Source: a virus
IMG/VR virus record: IMGVR_UViG_3300018015_000024
Span: 1-31,072 of that record
Direction: 5' to 3' (one strand)
Length of the DNA: 31,072 bases
This document shows, piece by piece, positions 1 to 7,814 of the stretch; the first letter of the stretch is position 1, and each line of letters starts with the position of its first letter. The notes under the pieces were generated by a model that saw nothing but the letters and a program-made list of their open reading frames with translations, made no database searches and was not told where the DNA came from. Both the position numbers and the translations under genes were made by a program.

Positions 1-1
1 G

Positions 2-187
2 GCGATCCTTCGCACGCATCTGGAGAAGATCCCGGTGGACCTGATCATCAAGCAGGGCAACGTCCACGAGTTGATCCAGAAATCGCTGGACAAAAAGGAT
101 GCGACAGAGATCGAGATCAACGCCTGGATCGACCGCTGCGCGCAGTACTTCCAGAACGTCCAGGCAAGGAACGGGGGCGCATCATGA
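2..187 (+). CDS. C-terminal end of an unrecognised protein (partial)
   Basis: An open frame enters from the left edge and gives 61 residues ending at the TGA at 185-187. The tail is charged and looks helical (IPVDLIIKQGN near its start, IDRCAQYFQNVQARNGG near its end). The stop overlaps the next start as ATGA, so the gene belongs to the same co-translated run that leads into the recombination nuclease. I do not recognise a family from this fragment. A DNA-metabolism role is only suggested by position. Confidence 0.7.
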   Translation, partial: AILRTHLEKIPVDLIIKQGNVHELIQKSLDKKDATEIEINAWIDRCAQYFQNVQARNGGAS

Positions 188-444
188 GCACGCGAGATAT
201 CACGATGGACGTGAAGGGCGTGCAACTCATCGTTACCGTGCTTTTGGCCAACCCCCGTTTTGCGAACGCGAAGCCGCGCCGGTATGGCGTGCGTCTCTGC
301 GGCTCGAAGCAGGAAATCGACGAGATCCTGGCAGCGCATGTACTTGAGGATATCGACCGCAAGATCAGCGGCGGGGAGTTGCACTTCACAGACGCGGAAG
401 ATGTCCCTTTCGACGTGCCGACGCCGGCGGGAGGTGCATCATGA
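184..444 (+). CDS. Small conserved-looking protein of unknown function
   Basis: An 86-residue frame starting MSTRD, with ATGA overlaps at both ends (184-187 with the upstream gene, 441-444 with the nuclease gene). A GGGGG stretch just upstream is a weak ribosome site. There is a hydrophobic beta-like segment near residues 10-22 (VQLIVTVLLAN), then basic and acidic segments, but no signal peptide, zinc motif or family I can name. Coupling to the Mre11-Rad50 fusion suggests an accessory role in the same pathway, which is inference. The next-but-two gene at 5848 also begins MSTRD, but the rest does not match. Confidence 0.7.
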   Translation: MSTRDITMDVKGVQLIVTVLLANPRFANAKPRRYGVRLCGSKQEIDEILAAHVLEDIDRKISGGELHFTDAEDVPFDVPTPAGGAS

Positions 445-3400
445 AAATCCTACACACAGCGGATATCCATTTTTCCCGCGAGCACCAGGCGGAAGCCCTC
501 GCGAGCCTGACGGTGCTGGCGGAGACGGCGGAGCGGGAGAAGCCCGCGCTGGTGGTCATCGCGGGCGATCTCTTTCACAACGGCCTGCAGAATAGCGCGG
601 CCTCCGGCTTCCCCGCGCTCCTGGCAGTGATCCAGCGCATCCTGGACGTCTGCCCGATCGCGGCGGTAAGCGGGACTCCGACGCACGACCTGCCGGGCTG
701 CTATGAAGTGCTGACGAATCTCATTTCGAAACATGCCTTTGTGATGCTCGAACCCGCCCTTCCTCCGCTTTTTCTGTTCGACGATGGATATGTCACCACG
801 GAAGGAAGTACGGAACATCCCTTCAATGGCAAACCGCCGATCCTTATGATTCTTGGCTGCCCTGAGCCGACGCGGGAGTGGCTGCTGGCGGGAAGCGAAG
901 GCGCAAGCGCGCAGGAGACGGGGGAGGCGATGAAGACCGCGCTCCGGGGAATCCTCCTGGGCCTGGGCGCGATCCGCGCGCAACACCCCGAGATTCCTTG
1001 CGTCATGCTCTACCACGGACCCGTCGAAGGGGCCAGCATGCAGAACGGCCAGGTCATCGGCGCCGGAGAGATCACGATAGGGCGAGAGGACCTGGCGCTT
1101 GTGGGCGCGGACTACTACGCCCTCGGCGACATTCACCTGGCACAACAGATATCAGGGATGCCTGCATACTACCCCGGGAGCGCGTACCCTGTCAACTGGG
1201 GCGAGTTGGGCCAATCGGGTTTCAATCTGGTGGAGATAAAGCAGGTTGAGATCGTTGGCTTTCCGGCAATCGATGCGGATACAAAGACTCCTCTCTTCAC
1301 ACATTCCGTCACCCGCATCGACTACCCTCATCCGCGGCGCGTGAAATTCTCCCTTCCCTGGCCCGAGCCGGCCGGCGACGTCGAAGGCGTGCAGGCGTGG
1401 ATCTGCTATAAGGCGACGAAGGAGGAAGCCGCGAAGATCGACGTTGCGGCGGTCCTCGAAGCGTACATCGAGCAGGGCGCGCTCCCCGGCTCCCGCGTGA
1501 CGGTCGAGTTGATCCCGACGGAGACGGTGCGTGCGGCAGAGATCACGGAGAAGCACACGCTCCTCGAAAAGGTCCTCGTTTTTGCAGAGGCACAATCTTC
1601 TGAGAAAATTGCGATTGGAATTCCAGAAAAGGCAGTCCAGCTGGAGCGCGAAGCAGAAGCGCGGGGCGCGGCAGCTGGCATGCACTTCCGCCTGAGACGT
1701 CTGCGCCTTCGCGGCGCCATCGGCGTCTGGAAGGGCCAGCGGAAGGACGAAGTTGACTACAACCTGGACGCCTTCTCCCCGGGTCTGATCGCCATGGTCG
1801 GAGTCAACGGCTCGTCGAAGTCAACGGTCATCGAGAATATGCACCCGTATCCCTGCATGCTCACGCGGGACGGGAAGCTGCAGGATCACTTCCGCCTGCG
1901 CGACTCCGCGCGGGAACTCTGGTTCGTGGACGAGCGCACAGGGACCGAGTACCGCGCGCTCATGGAGATTGACGGCGCGAATGCGACGGGTCTGGCGAAG
2001 TACCACTTATTCAAGGGCGGCGAGCCGATCAACAGCGGAGCGAAACTCACAAAGGACGACTATGAGCAGGCGATCAAGGACCTTATCGGGACCCTGCCGC
2101 TGTTTCTCCGGTCGGCGTTCGTATCTCAGCGGCCCACGAAATCAAACCCTGATTTGTCGGAGGCAACCAAAGGTGAGAGGAAAGCGATCTTTCGGGAGTT
2201 GGCCGGGCTCGACTACATGCAGGCATATGCGGAGAGCGCAAAGGGCAAAGCAAGCGCAATTGAGGCGGAGATCTCCGTGGAGCGCGGCAGGATCAGCGTC
2301 ATCGAGCAGCAGCTCGCGGCGTTACCGGGAATCACAAGAGATCGAGATTCTGCGGCTGCTGATCTGGAACAGCGCAATCTGGCGCTCGAGAAACTGGCTG
2401 CCGCCGGATCCACGCTCAAGACTGAGGCTGAGCAGCTCGCACAAAAGGTAGCCGAGCAACGCAGTCTGACAGAGAGGATCGCGGGCCTTGAAGACCAGAT
2501 AGCGCAGAAGCAGCAGGTAATCCAGCTCGCTCAGGCCTCGATAGTCGACTACCAACAGGCGCTCACGTGGAAGCCCGAAGCGGAGAGGGTCATCGCCGAG
2601 TGGGAAGCGCTCAAGGAGCAGGAGAATGCGGAGAACCGACGACTCAGTGCCATCAACGCCGACAATACTCGGCTCCAGGGTGAGTACACAACTCGGCTCA
2701 CGGCTCATAACGCAAATGTCCGAAAGATCGAAGGTCAGCAGTCGGGCCTCCGAACGGAGAAGGCGAGTCTGGAGGGCGCTCGAAACGTTCTTCAGGCTCA
2801 GATAGATCACCTGTCGTCTGACCATCTGACGCCCCTGAAGGAAAATTGCCCAACGTGCGGCCAACATTTGCCGTCAGAAATACTGGATAAATTACGCGAG
2901 AAACGTGCGGAAAGTGAACGTAAAGAGCAGGAATTGAGGGGGAAGCACGCCGAAACAGGCCAGCAGATCGCCGAAATCGACAAAGAACTCGCCGCAATCA
3001 CGCTCCCGCCCGCACTTTCTCCTCTGGCGCTGGCTTCCGTCGACCAGGCGCCCCTTCGGCGCATCCTGACCGCGTTGGCCGTCCTGAAGATCGACCAGGC
3101 GCGGAAAAATGTGGCCACGGCCCAGGAAGCCGCTACCCGGATCGAAGAGGCAGGGAAGCAGAAGAGACAGGCCGAGGATGAGCTTTCCAAGCTGTCTGAT
3201 GAGGTTACCTTCGCACGGACCTGTCTGGACCCCGCAATCCAGCCCGTCTACGACGAGGCCGCCCGGAAGCTGGAAGCCGCGCGCGCGGAGTACGGAGAGG
3301 CGCAGAAGGCCATCGCGGGCCTTGAGGCGCAGATCCAGGGACTCGGCAAGCGGATCGCGGAGCTCCAGGCCTCCGAGAAGGACCTGGGAGAGCGGAAGAT

Positions 3401-3941
3401 CACGCTGGAGGAGCGGCAGGCGTGCGCCGCCGAATGGCGGTACTTGGAGCAGGCTTGCGGGCCTGACGGGATTCAGGCGCTGGAGCTGGACGCCATGGGG
3501 CCGGGCATCTCCGACTGCGCGAACAGATTGCTTTCGGCTGCCTACGGCTCGCGCTTCAGCATCGAACTGCGCACCACGCGCATTGCCGGCAAGGGCTCGA
3601 AGACGAAGCAGGTCGAGGATTTCGCGATCATCGTGATCGACAACGAGTTGCTGACCGAGCAACCCATCGAGACGCTGAGCGGCGGGGAGTCGGTGTGGAT
3701 AAAGCGCGCGCTCTACGATGCCTTTGCGCTGATCCGCGATCGCGCGACGGGGATCCGGTTCCTCACGGTGTTCGCTGACGAGGCTGATGGCGCGCTGGAT
3801 CCCGAGAGTCGCCAGCATTATTTCGCCATGCTCGAGGCCGCGCACCAGGAGAGCGGGCGCCGGCATACGCTTGTCGTGACCCACTCGCCGGAGGCGCAAG
3901 AAATGATTCCGCAGAAGATCGAGATGAGGCGCGCGGAATGA
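441..3941 (+). CDS. Single-chain Mre11-Rad50 (SbcD-SbcC) fusion nuclease
   Basis: A 1166-residue protein joining two enzymes that are normally separate. Residues 1 to about 400 are an SbcD/Mre11 calcineurin-like phosphoesterase: DxH at 8-10, GDLFHN at 42-47, GTPTHD at 78-83 in the place of the usual GNHD, YHG at 191-193, and GDIH at 229-232 where GHxH is usual. Residues from about 414 are an SbcC/Rad50 ABC ATPase: Walker A GVNGSSKST at 454-462, two coiled-coil arms around a CPTC zinc hook (Cys803 and Cys806), signature LSGGE at 1079-1083, Walker B with Asp1113/Glu1114, and switch His1148. The family processes DNA ends and hairpins in recombination and repair. The arms are far shorter than in cellular Rad50. 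The gene is ATGA-linked on both sides. Identity of both halves is secure; activity of the nuclease half is less certain because two metal-site motifs deviate. Confidence 0.93.
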   Translation: MKILHTADIHFSREHQAEALASLTVLAETAEREKPALVVIAGDLFHNGLQNSAASGFPALLAVIQRILDVCPIAAVSGTPTHDLPGCYEVLTNLISKHAFVMLEPALPPLFLFDDGYVTTEGSTEHPFNGKPPILMILGCPEPTREWLLAGSEGASAQETGEAMKTALRGILLGLGAIRAQHPEIPCVMLYHGPVEGASMQNGQVIGAGEITIGREDLALVGADYYALGDIHLAQQISGMPAYYPGSAYPVNWGELGQSGFNLVEIKQVEIVGFPAIDADTKTPLFTHSVTRIDYPHPRRVKFSLPWPEPAGDVEGVQAWICYKATKEEAAKIDVAAVLEAYIEQGALPGSRVTVELIPTETVRAAEITEKHTLLEKVLVFAEAQSSEKIAIGIPEKAVQLEREAEARGAAAGMHFRLRRLRLRGAIGVWKGQRKDEVDYNLDAFSPGLIAMVGVNGSSKSTVIENMHPYPCMLTRDGKLQDHFRLRDSARELWFVDERTGTEYRALMEIDGANATGLAKYHLFKGGEPINSGAKLTKDDYEQAIKDLIGTLPLFLRSAFVSQRPTKSNPDLSEATKGERKAIFRELAGLDYMQAYAESAKGKASAIEAEISVERGRISVIEQQLAALPGITRDRDSAAADLEQRNLALEKLAAAGSTLKTEAEQLAQKVAEQRSLTERIAGLEDQIAQKQQVIQLAQASIVDYQQALTWKPEAERVIAEWEALKEQENAENRRLSAINADNTRLQGEYTTRLTAHNANVRKIEGQQSGLRTEKASLEGARNVLQAQIDHLSSDHLTPLKENCPTCGQHLPSEILDKLREKRAESERKEQELRGKHAETGQQIAEIDKELAAITLPPALSPLALASVDQAPLRRILTALAVLKIDQARKNVATAQEAATRIEEAGKQKRQAEDELSKLSDEVTFARTCLDPAIQPVYDEAARKLEAARAEYGEAQKAIAGLEAQIQGLGKRIAELQASEKDLGERKITLEERQACAAEWRYLEQACGPDGIQALELDAMGPGISDCANRLLSAAYGSRFSIELRTTRIAGKGSKTKQVEDFAIIVIDNELLTEQPIETLSGGESVWIKRALYDAFALIRDRATGIRFLTVFADEADGALDPESRQHYFAMLEAAHQESGRRHTLVVTHSPEAQEMIPQKIEMRRAE

Positions 3942-5851
3942 CGGAGCCCGTCCGCATCGGCGACGCGACTTTGTACACCGGAGACGTGCTGGCCGTGCTC
4001 GCCACGCTGCCCGACGAATCGGTCCATTGCATCGTGACCTCGCCGCCATACTACGCGCTGCGGGACTACGGTATTCCTCCGACCGTCTGGGATGGCGAGC
4101 CGGGATGCGCTCACGAGTGGGGGACGGAGTTGCCGCCGAAGCCGGGACCGGGAAACAAGCCGGGAGATTTCTCGACGTCCAGCCTCACGAATCCGCAGAG
4201 ACAGAACGCCATGGCGCGGCCTGCGTCATCCGGCCAATTCTGCCAACTCTGCGGCGCGTGGCTGGGATCGCACGGGCTGGAGCCGACGCCCGAGCTGTAC
4301 GTCCAGCATGAGGTCCAGATTTTCCGCGAGGTGCGCCGCGTGCTCCGTCCGGATGGAACCTGCTGGATAAACCTAGGCGATTCATACCAAGGCGGGCAGC
4401 GCATCGGGAAGCCTACCGGCAAGATCGACGGCCTGAAAGCTAAGGACCTCGTCGGCGTCCCTTGGCGTGTGGCGTTTGCGTTGCAGGCTGACGGATGGTA
4501 CCTGCGCTCTGACATCATCTGGGCGAAACCGAACCCGATGCCCGAGAGCGTGACCGACCGCCCGACGAAGGCGCACGAGTACCTGTTCCTGCTGTCGAAG
4601 TCGGCCAAGTATTTCTATGATGGCGAAGCGATTCGAGAACCGCATGGTGATAACGCATGGACTCGGAAAGGCGCTATCAATGGCGAAGTATTTGGACAGC
4701 ACGAGGCTATCGAAGCAGGAGAACGCGGAGATAGCAGAGCATGGACTCCCTCAGTTCGACAGTATAACCCCGCCGGCCGCAACCGCCGCACCGTCTGGAC
4801 CATCGCCACCGAGCCGTACCCCGAGGCGCACTTCGCCACGTTCCCCCGCAAGCTCGTGCAGCCCTGCATCCTCGCCGGGTGCCCCGAGCACGCCTGCCCG
4901 AAGTGCGGCGCCCCATGGGAGCGGGAGGTGGAACGGGAGCGGCTGAATCTCGACGGGACACCAAAGCGCGGGACGTGGCACCGCGATGACCAAGACTCGG
5001 CGGTCGGAGGCGGTATTTCGGGGATGAGCGTCGTACATACCGGCCCCGAGCACCCGACCTGCGCCTGCGGCCTCCTATCTTGCACTAACTGTGGAATGGT
5101 GATAGAATATCCCCATGACAAGACAATGCGTGGTATGCGGAAAGGCGTTCGAGACGAAGAAGCGGAAGGGCAGGCCGTTGGCACGGTTTTGCAGCCGGGA
5201 ATGTCTGGGCAGGGGAATGACAACGGTGCCGGAGAAAACGTGCCCGATGTGCGGGAAAAAGTTCCAACCGTACAGGCACCGGCAATTCTGTTGCAGCCGT
5301 CTCTGTTCTCAGAGATACGCGGCGAAGAATCGGCCGCAGAGCAAGGGCAAGTACAGGACGACGAAGGGCTACGTGATGATTTACAAGCCGGGCCATCGGA
5401 CAGCATCGCGGGAAGGCTACATCATGGAGCACCGGCTGGTAATGGAAATGGCGCTCGGCCGCTACCTGGACCCGGGGGAGATCGTTCATCACAAGAACGG
5501 GAACAAGTCGGACAACCGACGGGAGAATCTCGAAGTGATGGGCAAGCGGGATCACGACCGGCGCAAGAAACCGGAATGGATAGTGACCTGTCCCCACTGT
5601 CACCGGACATTCCCGACGGCGGGCAATGTCCACGATGTAGGGGCGCGCTGACCTTTCGTCCTCACGCCCCCGTTCCCGGAACTGTCATGGATATTTTCGG
5701 CGGCAGCGGTACTACGGCCGAGGTCGCGCTGGAGTACGGGCGGCGGGCTGTGCTCATCGAGTTAAAGCCGGACTACGTGGAGTTGCAAAAGCGCCGCCTC
5801 GCGCCCGTGGCAGGCCGGCCGCTCTTGAACTTTGCAGGAGGCTTTGAATGA
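3938..5851 (+). CDS. Beta-class DNA methyltransferase (N4-cytosine/N6-adenine type), carrying an insertion
   Basis: A 637-residue frame with the catalytic motif TSPPY at 34-38 near the N terminus and the AdoMet-binding motif FGGSGTT at 587-593 near the C terminus. This order is typical of beta-class N4/N6 DNA methylases (Pfam N6_N4_Mtase). The segment GRNRRTVWTIATEPYPEAHF and a Cys cluster (CPKCG, CACG) are also typical of phage members. Between about residues 380 and 570 the frame turns into low-complexity, Gly/Gln/Pro-rich sequence because an HNH gene lies there in another frame. The host frame stays open throughout. Whether the long product folds, or the enzyme is inactivated, cannot be told. 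The start overlaps the nuclease stop as ATGA, with GAGG-like bases upstream. Likely role: protecting phage DNA from restriction. Confidence 0.85.
   Translation: MTEPVRIGDATLYTGDVLAVLATLPDESVHCIVTSPPYYALRDYGIPPTVWDGEPGCAHEWGTELPPKPGPGNKPGDFSTSSLTNPQRQNAMARPASSGQFCQLCGAWLGSHGLEPTPELYVQHEVQIFREVRRVLRPDGTCWINLGDSYQGGQRIGKPTGKIDGLKAKDLVGVPWRVAFALQADGWYLRSDIIWAKPNPMPESVTDRPTKAHEYLFLLSKSAKYFYDGEAIREPHGDNAWTRKGAINGEVFGQHEAIEAGERGDSRAWTPSVRQYNPAGRNRRTVWTIATEPYPEAHFATFPRKLVQPCILAGCPEHACPKCGAPWEREVERERLNLDGTPKRGTWHRDDQDSAVGGGISGMSVVHTGPEHPTCACGLLSCTNCGMVIEYPHDKTMRGMRKGVRDEEAEGQAVGTVLQPGMSGQGNDNGAGENVPDVREKVPTVQAPAILLQPSLFSEIRGEESAAEQGQVQDDEGLRDDLQAGPSDSIAGRLHHGAPAGNGNGARPLPGPGGDRSSQEREQVGQPTGESRSDGQAGSRPAQETGMDSDLSPLSPDIPDGGQCPRCRGALTFRPHAPVPGTVMDIFGGSGTTAEVALEYGRRAVLIELKPDYVELQKRRLAPVAGRPLLNFAGGFE
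5080..5114 (+). promoter_or_regulatory. Sigma-70-like promoter placed to give a leaderless HNH mRNA
   Basis: TTGCAC at 5080-5085, a 17-nt spacer, then TAGAAT at 5103-5108. Six bases later comes the ATG of the HNH gene (5115), so transcription would start at about the A of that ATG. The HNH gene has no convincing Shine-Dalgarno sequence, which agrees with a leaderless message. The site sits inside the methylase coding sequence, just left of the insertion. Function is inferred from sequence only. Confidence 0.5.
5115..5651 (+). CDS. HNH homing endonuclease nested in the methyltransferase gene
   Basis: A 178-residue protein in a different frame from the surrounding methylase. The N-terminal part has zinc-finger Cys pairs (CVVC at 5-8 with Cys26/Cys30, CPMC at 43-46 with Cys59/Cys64). 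The middle has the HNH core: EHRLVME at 105-111, VHHKNGNKSDNRRENL at 124-139. A last CPHC pair sits at 159-162. This arrangement is that of free-standing phage HNH homing endonucleases, which cut uninserted alleles and spread by gene conversion. It starts right after a promoter-like site and ends at 5651, just before the methylase AdoMet motif resumes. There is too little extra sequence for a group I intron around it. Function is confident from motifs; activity is inferred. Confidence 0.85.
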   Translation: MTRQCVVCGKAFETKKRKGRPLARFCSRECLGRGMTTVPEKTCPMCGKKFQPYRHRQFCCSRLCSQRYAAKNRPQSKGKYRTTKGYVMIYKPGHRTASREGYIMEHRLVMEMALGRYLDPGEIVHHKNGNKSDNRRENLEVMGKRDHDRRKKPEWIVTCPHCHRTFPTAGNVHDVGAR

Positions 5852-6417
5852 GCACCCGCGATCTCGGCTACTTGGACATTCTCGATATCCCATGGAAGGA
5901 GAATCACATGAGCGCACTGGCAATCGATCAAATCATCACCATCGCGAATAGCGAAATGCGAACCGCCCGCGAGCGGTTGGAGGTCGAGGAAAGCGGCCGC
6001 GAGGTCGCATCGCTTCAAGGCAAGATCAAGGGCTTCAATATCCTGCTCGGTCACATGTGCGCGGAGCTGGATCTCACCCAGGTCGCGATCGAGGACCTCG
6101 GAGATCGGCCGCTCTACATGAGCGAGCTCACTGACGAGCAACTCGACGTGATAGAGCAGGACGTCGCGGCGCTCAAGGCTGATCTCAGATGGGTCGCGGT
6201 ACTCGCGCGGATTGAGGCCGATATCGAAGCCTTAAAGAATCATCTGCTATTCACCGCAGAGAAATCCCGCGACTTAGATCTCTCCCAAGGCCAGTACAAA
6301 GCGGAAGAGGTTTACAAGAGGCTGTTCAACCAGGTGGAGAATGAGGGCAAGCGCAGAAAGAAAGAGCGCGAGGAGAAGGCGAAGGCCCCGGAGCTGTCGT
6401 TCGCTCCAATTATCTAA
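5848..6417 (+). CDS. Helical protein of unknown function
   Basis: Reads 189 residues from 5848, or 169 from an in-frame ATG at 5908. Both starts have strong ribosome sites: CAGGAGG ahead of 5848, which overlaps the methylase stop as ATGA, and AAGGAG ahead of 5908. The 20-residue stretch between them may be a short leader or a true N terminus. The protein is rich in Glu, Lys, Ala and Leu and looks almost wholly alpha-helical, with a very basic/acidic segment near the C terminus (KRRKKEREEKAKA). No signal peptide, membrane segment or known catalytic motif is visible. It may be a nucleic-acid or scaffold accessory protein, but I do not assign a function. Confidence 0.8.
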   Translation: MSTRDLGYLDILDIPWKENHMSALAIDQIITIANSEMRTARERLEVEESGREVASLQGKIKGFNILLGHMCAELDLTQVAIEDLGDRPLYMSELTDEQLDVIEQDVAALKADLRWVAVLARIEADIEALKNHLLFTAEKSRDLDLSQGQYKAEEVYKRLFNQVENEGKRRKKEREEKAKAPELSFAPII

Positions 6418-6428
6418 GGAGGTGCCCT

Positions 6429-6479
6429 ATGCAGCCACGGCCGGATGCTGTTACGGCGCACCGGCAACGAGAGACGTGA
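6429..6479 (+). CDS. 16-codon mini-ORF behind a perfect ribosome site
   Basis: TAAGGAGGTG ends nine bases into the gap and is followed after four bases by ATG and 16 codons (MQPRPDAVTAHRQRET). The Shine-Dalgarno match is the strongest in the window, which argues that something is or was translated here. The frame could be a leader peptide controlling the structured region behind it, or the remains of a deleted gene. Its size makes it uncertain. Confidence 0.35.
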   Translation: MQPRPDAVTAHRQRET

Positions 6480-6505
6480 GCGGGAGAGTCGATAGCGTCG
6501 GGTAG

Positions 6506-6546
6506 GCGGCGAAAGCCGCAATTCTGGCATGAGCCTTTCGGCTCAT
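6506..6546 (+). other. Pair of adjacent RNA hairpins upstream of the membrane-protein gene
   Basis: GCGGC-GAAA-GCCGC (6506-6519) is a 5-bp stem with a GNRA tetraloop. ATGAGCC-TTTC-GGCTCAT (6529-6546) is a 7-bp perfect stem. They lie directly before a G-rich ribosome site (GGGGGGG) and the ATG at 6560, with no T-run. They could control translation of the next gene or mark a small structured RNA. The rest of the 140-base gap holds only the mini-ORF. Confidence 0.45.
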
Positions 6547-6559
6547 AGGGGGGGATATC

Positions 6560-6907
6560 ATGTTCTATCTCACGCCGATTGGAATCGTAATTCTCACCTG
6601 GGCCGGGTGGCTGCGCATCGCGCTATTCCTTTTCACCTACGCCGTGCTCATCATGTTCGGCTTCGCATTCATCTTGCGAGCCGTGGAAAACACGAAGAAA
6701 GCCCGGGCGCGACGCGCCAGAGAAATCCCTGCAGAGGCCCAGCAGAAGATCAACGAACTCTACCGCGAGCGCGACGAAGCCAGAGAGGAAGCAGCCGCGG
6801 CGAAAAAAGAGAACACGGCGCTAAGGCGGACGGCGCAGGAGCGCATTGCATTCAATCGCTACAATGACTCGCGGACGAAGGCCGTGATATCGGGGAAGCC
6901 GGAATGA
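6560..6907 (+). CDS. Small membrane protein with coiled-coil tail
   Basis: A 115-residue protein. Residues 4-42 are strongly hydrophobic, enough for one long or two short membrane spans, and the stretch has no clear signal-peptidase site. From about residue 44 the chain is highly basic (KKARARRARE), then a charged helix of about 45 residues with coiled-coil character (ELYRERDEAREEAAAAKKEN). A run of seven G just upstream serves as ribosome site. Predicted topology is membrane-anchored with the helix in the cytoplasm (positive-inside rule). It lies among early genes rather than with lysis genes, so a holin or spanin role is not suggested. Function unknown. Confidence 0.75.
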   Translation: MFYLTPIGIVILTWAGWLRIALFLFTYAVLIMFGFAFILRAVENTKKARARRAREIPAEAQQKINELYRERDEAREEAAAAKKENTALRRTAQERIAFNRYNDSRTKAVISGKPE

Positions 6908-6917
6908 GGAGGAAACC

Positions 6918-7064
6918 GTGAAACAGACCAAACAGGTAACATTTGAAATTGTAAAGATAGGCGAGGAAGTATTTCTATCTTCGAAGATGTGGAACCGCAT
7001 CGTTCGATTTCTAAAGGATCACGGCTATATCCTAACGTTCACTGTTAAGCGGAGGACTCCATGA
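6918..7064 (+). CDS. Small GTG-started protein of unknown function
   Basis: A 48-residue frame with a GTG start at 6918, preceded by GAGGAGG at 6906-6912 with good spacing. It ends at the TGA 7062-7064, overlapping the next ATG (7061) as ATGA. The sequence (VKQTKQVTFEIVKIGEEVFL at the start, FTVKRR near the end) looks like a small beta/alpha basic protein. No known motif. It fills what would otherwise be an unexplained 150-base gap, and the ribosome site and overlap make it credible. Confidence 0.65.
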   Translation: MKQTKQVTFEIVKIGEEVFLSSKMWNRIVRFLKDHGYILTFTVKRRTP

Positions 7065-7735
7065 CTGACCTGGTGGCGCGCCTTGAGGCGGTAAAGAATG
7101 GATGGATTAACGATCCATGGTTTTTATTCTGGGGCAAACCAATCCGTGAAGTAGAAGCCCTCCTCGCGGACTACGCCAAGGCGGGGATGCAGGAGGGGCT
7201 GGTGCGGTGCAAGCGCTGTGGAGAAACATTAACGACGTGGGCTCTCTGCAAGGATTGCTCCGATGATAAGGCGACCACTACGGTGAGACTGCGGTTGCAA
7301 GAGTACAAGGCCACCCGCCCCGCCCCCGGGCGGCCTGCGGGGTTGCGGGAGGCTCTTTCCAATCTCGTTTACCGAATTGATGAGTGGTGGCCCGGCCTTG
7401 TCACGGAAACAACGCGACAATCGACGGATCTCGGTGAAGCTATAGTGATAGCGAAATCCGCACTTGGTACGCTCACACCCCTCACTCCCCCTGCCCGCGA
7501 GGAAGCGGCGAGGGTTGGCATACACAATGAAATTGCACGACGTTTCAGCGGACCCGAGGGAGACGCCGCAGCAGAGGAAACCAAACGGCGCATGAACGCT
7601 CCCTCCCCACCCGAGGCAGTGCGGCGGTGTCCTAAGTGCGATGGGATTGGCCACCTGCGAGACCATGGATATGCGACATGTACGAAGTGCAAGGGTACCG
7701 GAGTCGTGAAGGACGCCGGGAGAAACCATCCTTGA
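7061..7735 (+). CDS. Zinc-ribbon protein of unknown function
   Basis: A 224-residue protein with two zinc-binding sites. CKRCG and CKDC, near residues 50-66, form a first ribbon. The C terminus has CPKCDGIGHL and CTKCKGTG, the CxxCxGxG pattern of DnaJ-type zinc fingers, though no J domain is present. The middle (residues about 80-175) is helical and carries no recognised motif. Such proteins are common in phage early regions as small binding proteins, but the partner is unknown. The stop at 7733-7735 is immediately followed in another frame by a methyltransferase scrap, so the C terminus may have been altered by that rearrangement. Confidence 0.75.
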   Translation: MTDLVARLEAVKNGWINDPWFLFWGKPIREVEALLADYAKAGMQEGLVRCKRCGETLTTWALCKDCSDDKATTTVRLRLQEYKATRPAPGRPAGLREALSNLVYRIDEWWPGLVTETTRQSTDLGEAIVIAKSALGTLTPLTPPAREEAARVGIHNEIARRFSGPEGDAAAEETKRRMNAPSPPEAVRRCPKCDGIGHLRDHGYATCTKCKGTGVVKDAGRNHP

Positions 7736-7806
7736 CCCCTTCATGGGCTCGGGAACAACCGGCGTTGCCTGCGCTCGCCTTGGCCGCAAGTTCATCGGGA
7801 TCGGGG
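7731..7806 (+). pseudogene. Remnant of a second DNA methyltransferase (AdoMet motif only)
   Basis: Read from 7731, the DNA encodes LDPFMGSGTTGVACARLGRK followed by FIGI. This is the C-terminal motif I and following strand of N4/N6 DNA methylases (DPFxGSGTT...GRKFIGIE). Nothing resembling the TSPPY part lies upstream, and after FIGI the frame runs straight into the next gene. It is a truncated leftover, clearly different in sequence from the intact methylase motif at 5690-5720. Confidence 0.7.
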
Positions 7807-7814
7807 AGGGGGCA

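Noticed and set aside
5080-5651. Group I or II intron carrying the HNH gene
   Set aside because: Nearly all of the inserted DNA is HNH coding sequence, leaving no room for a ribozyme core, and the flanking frame stays open.
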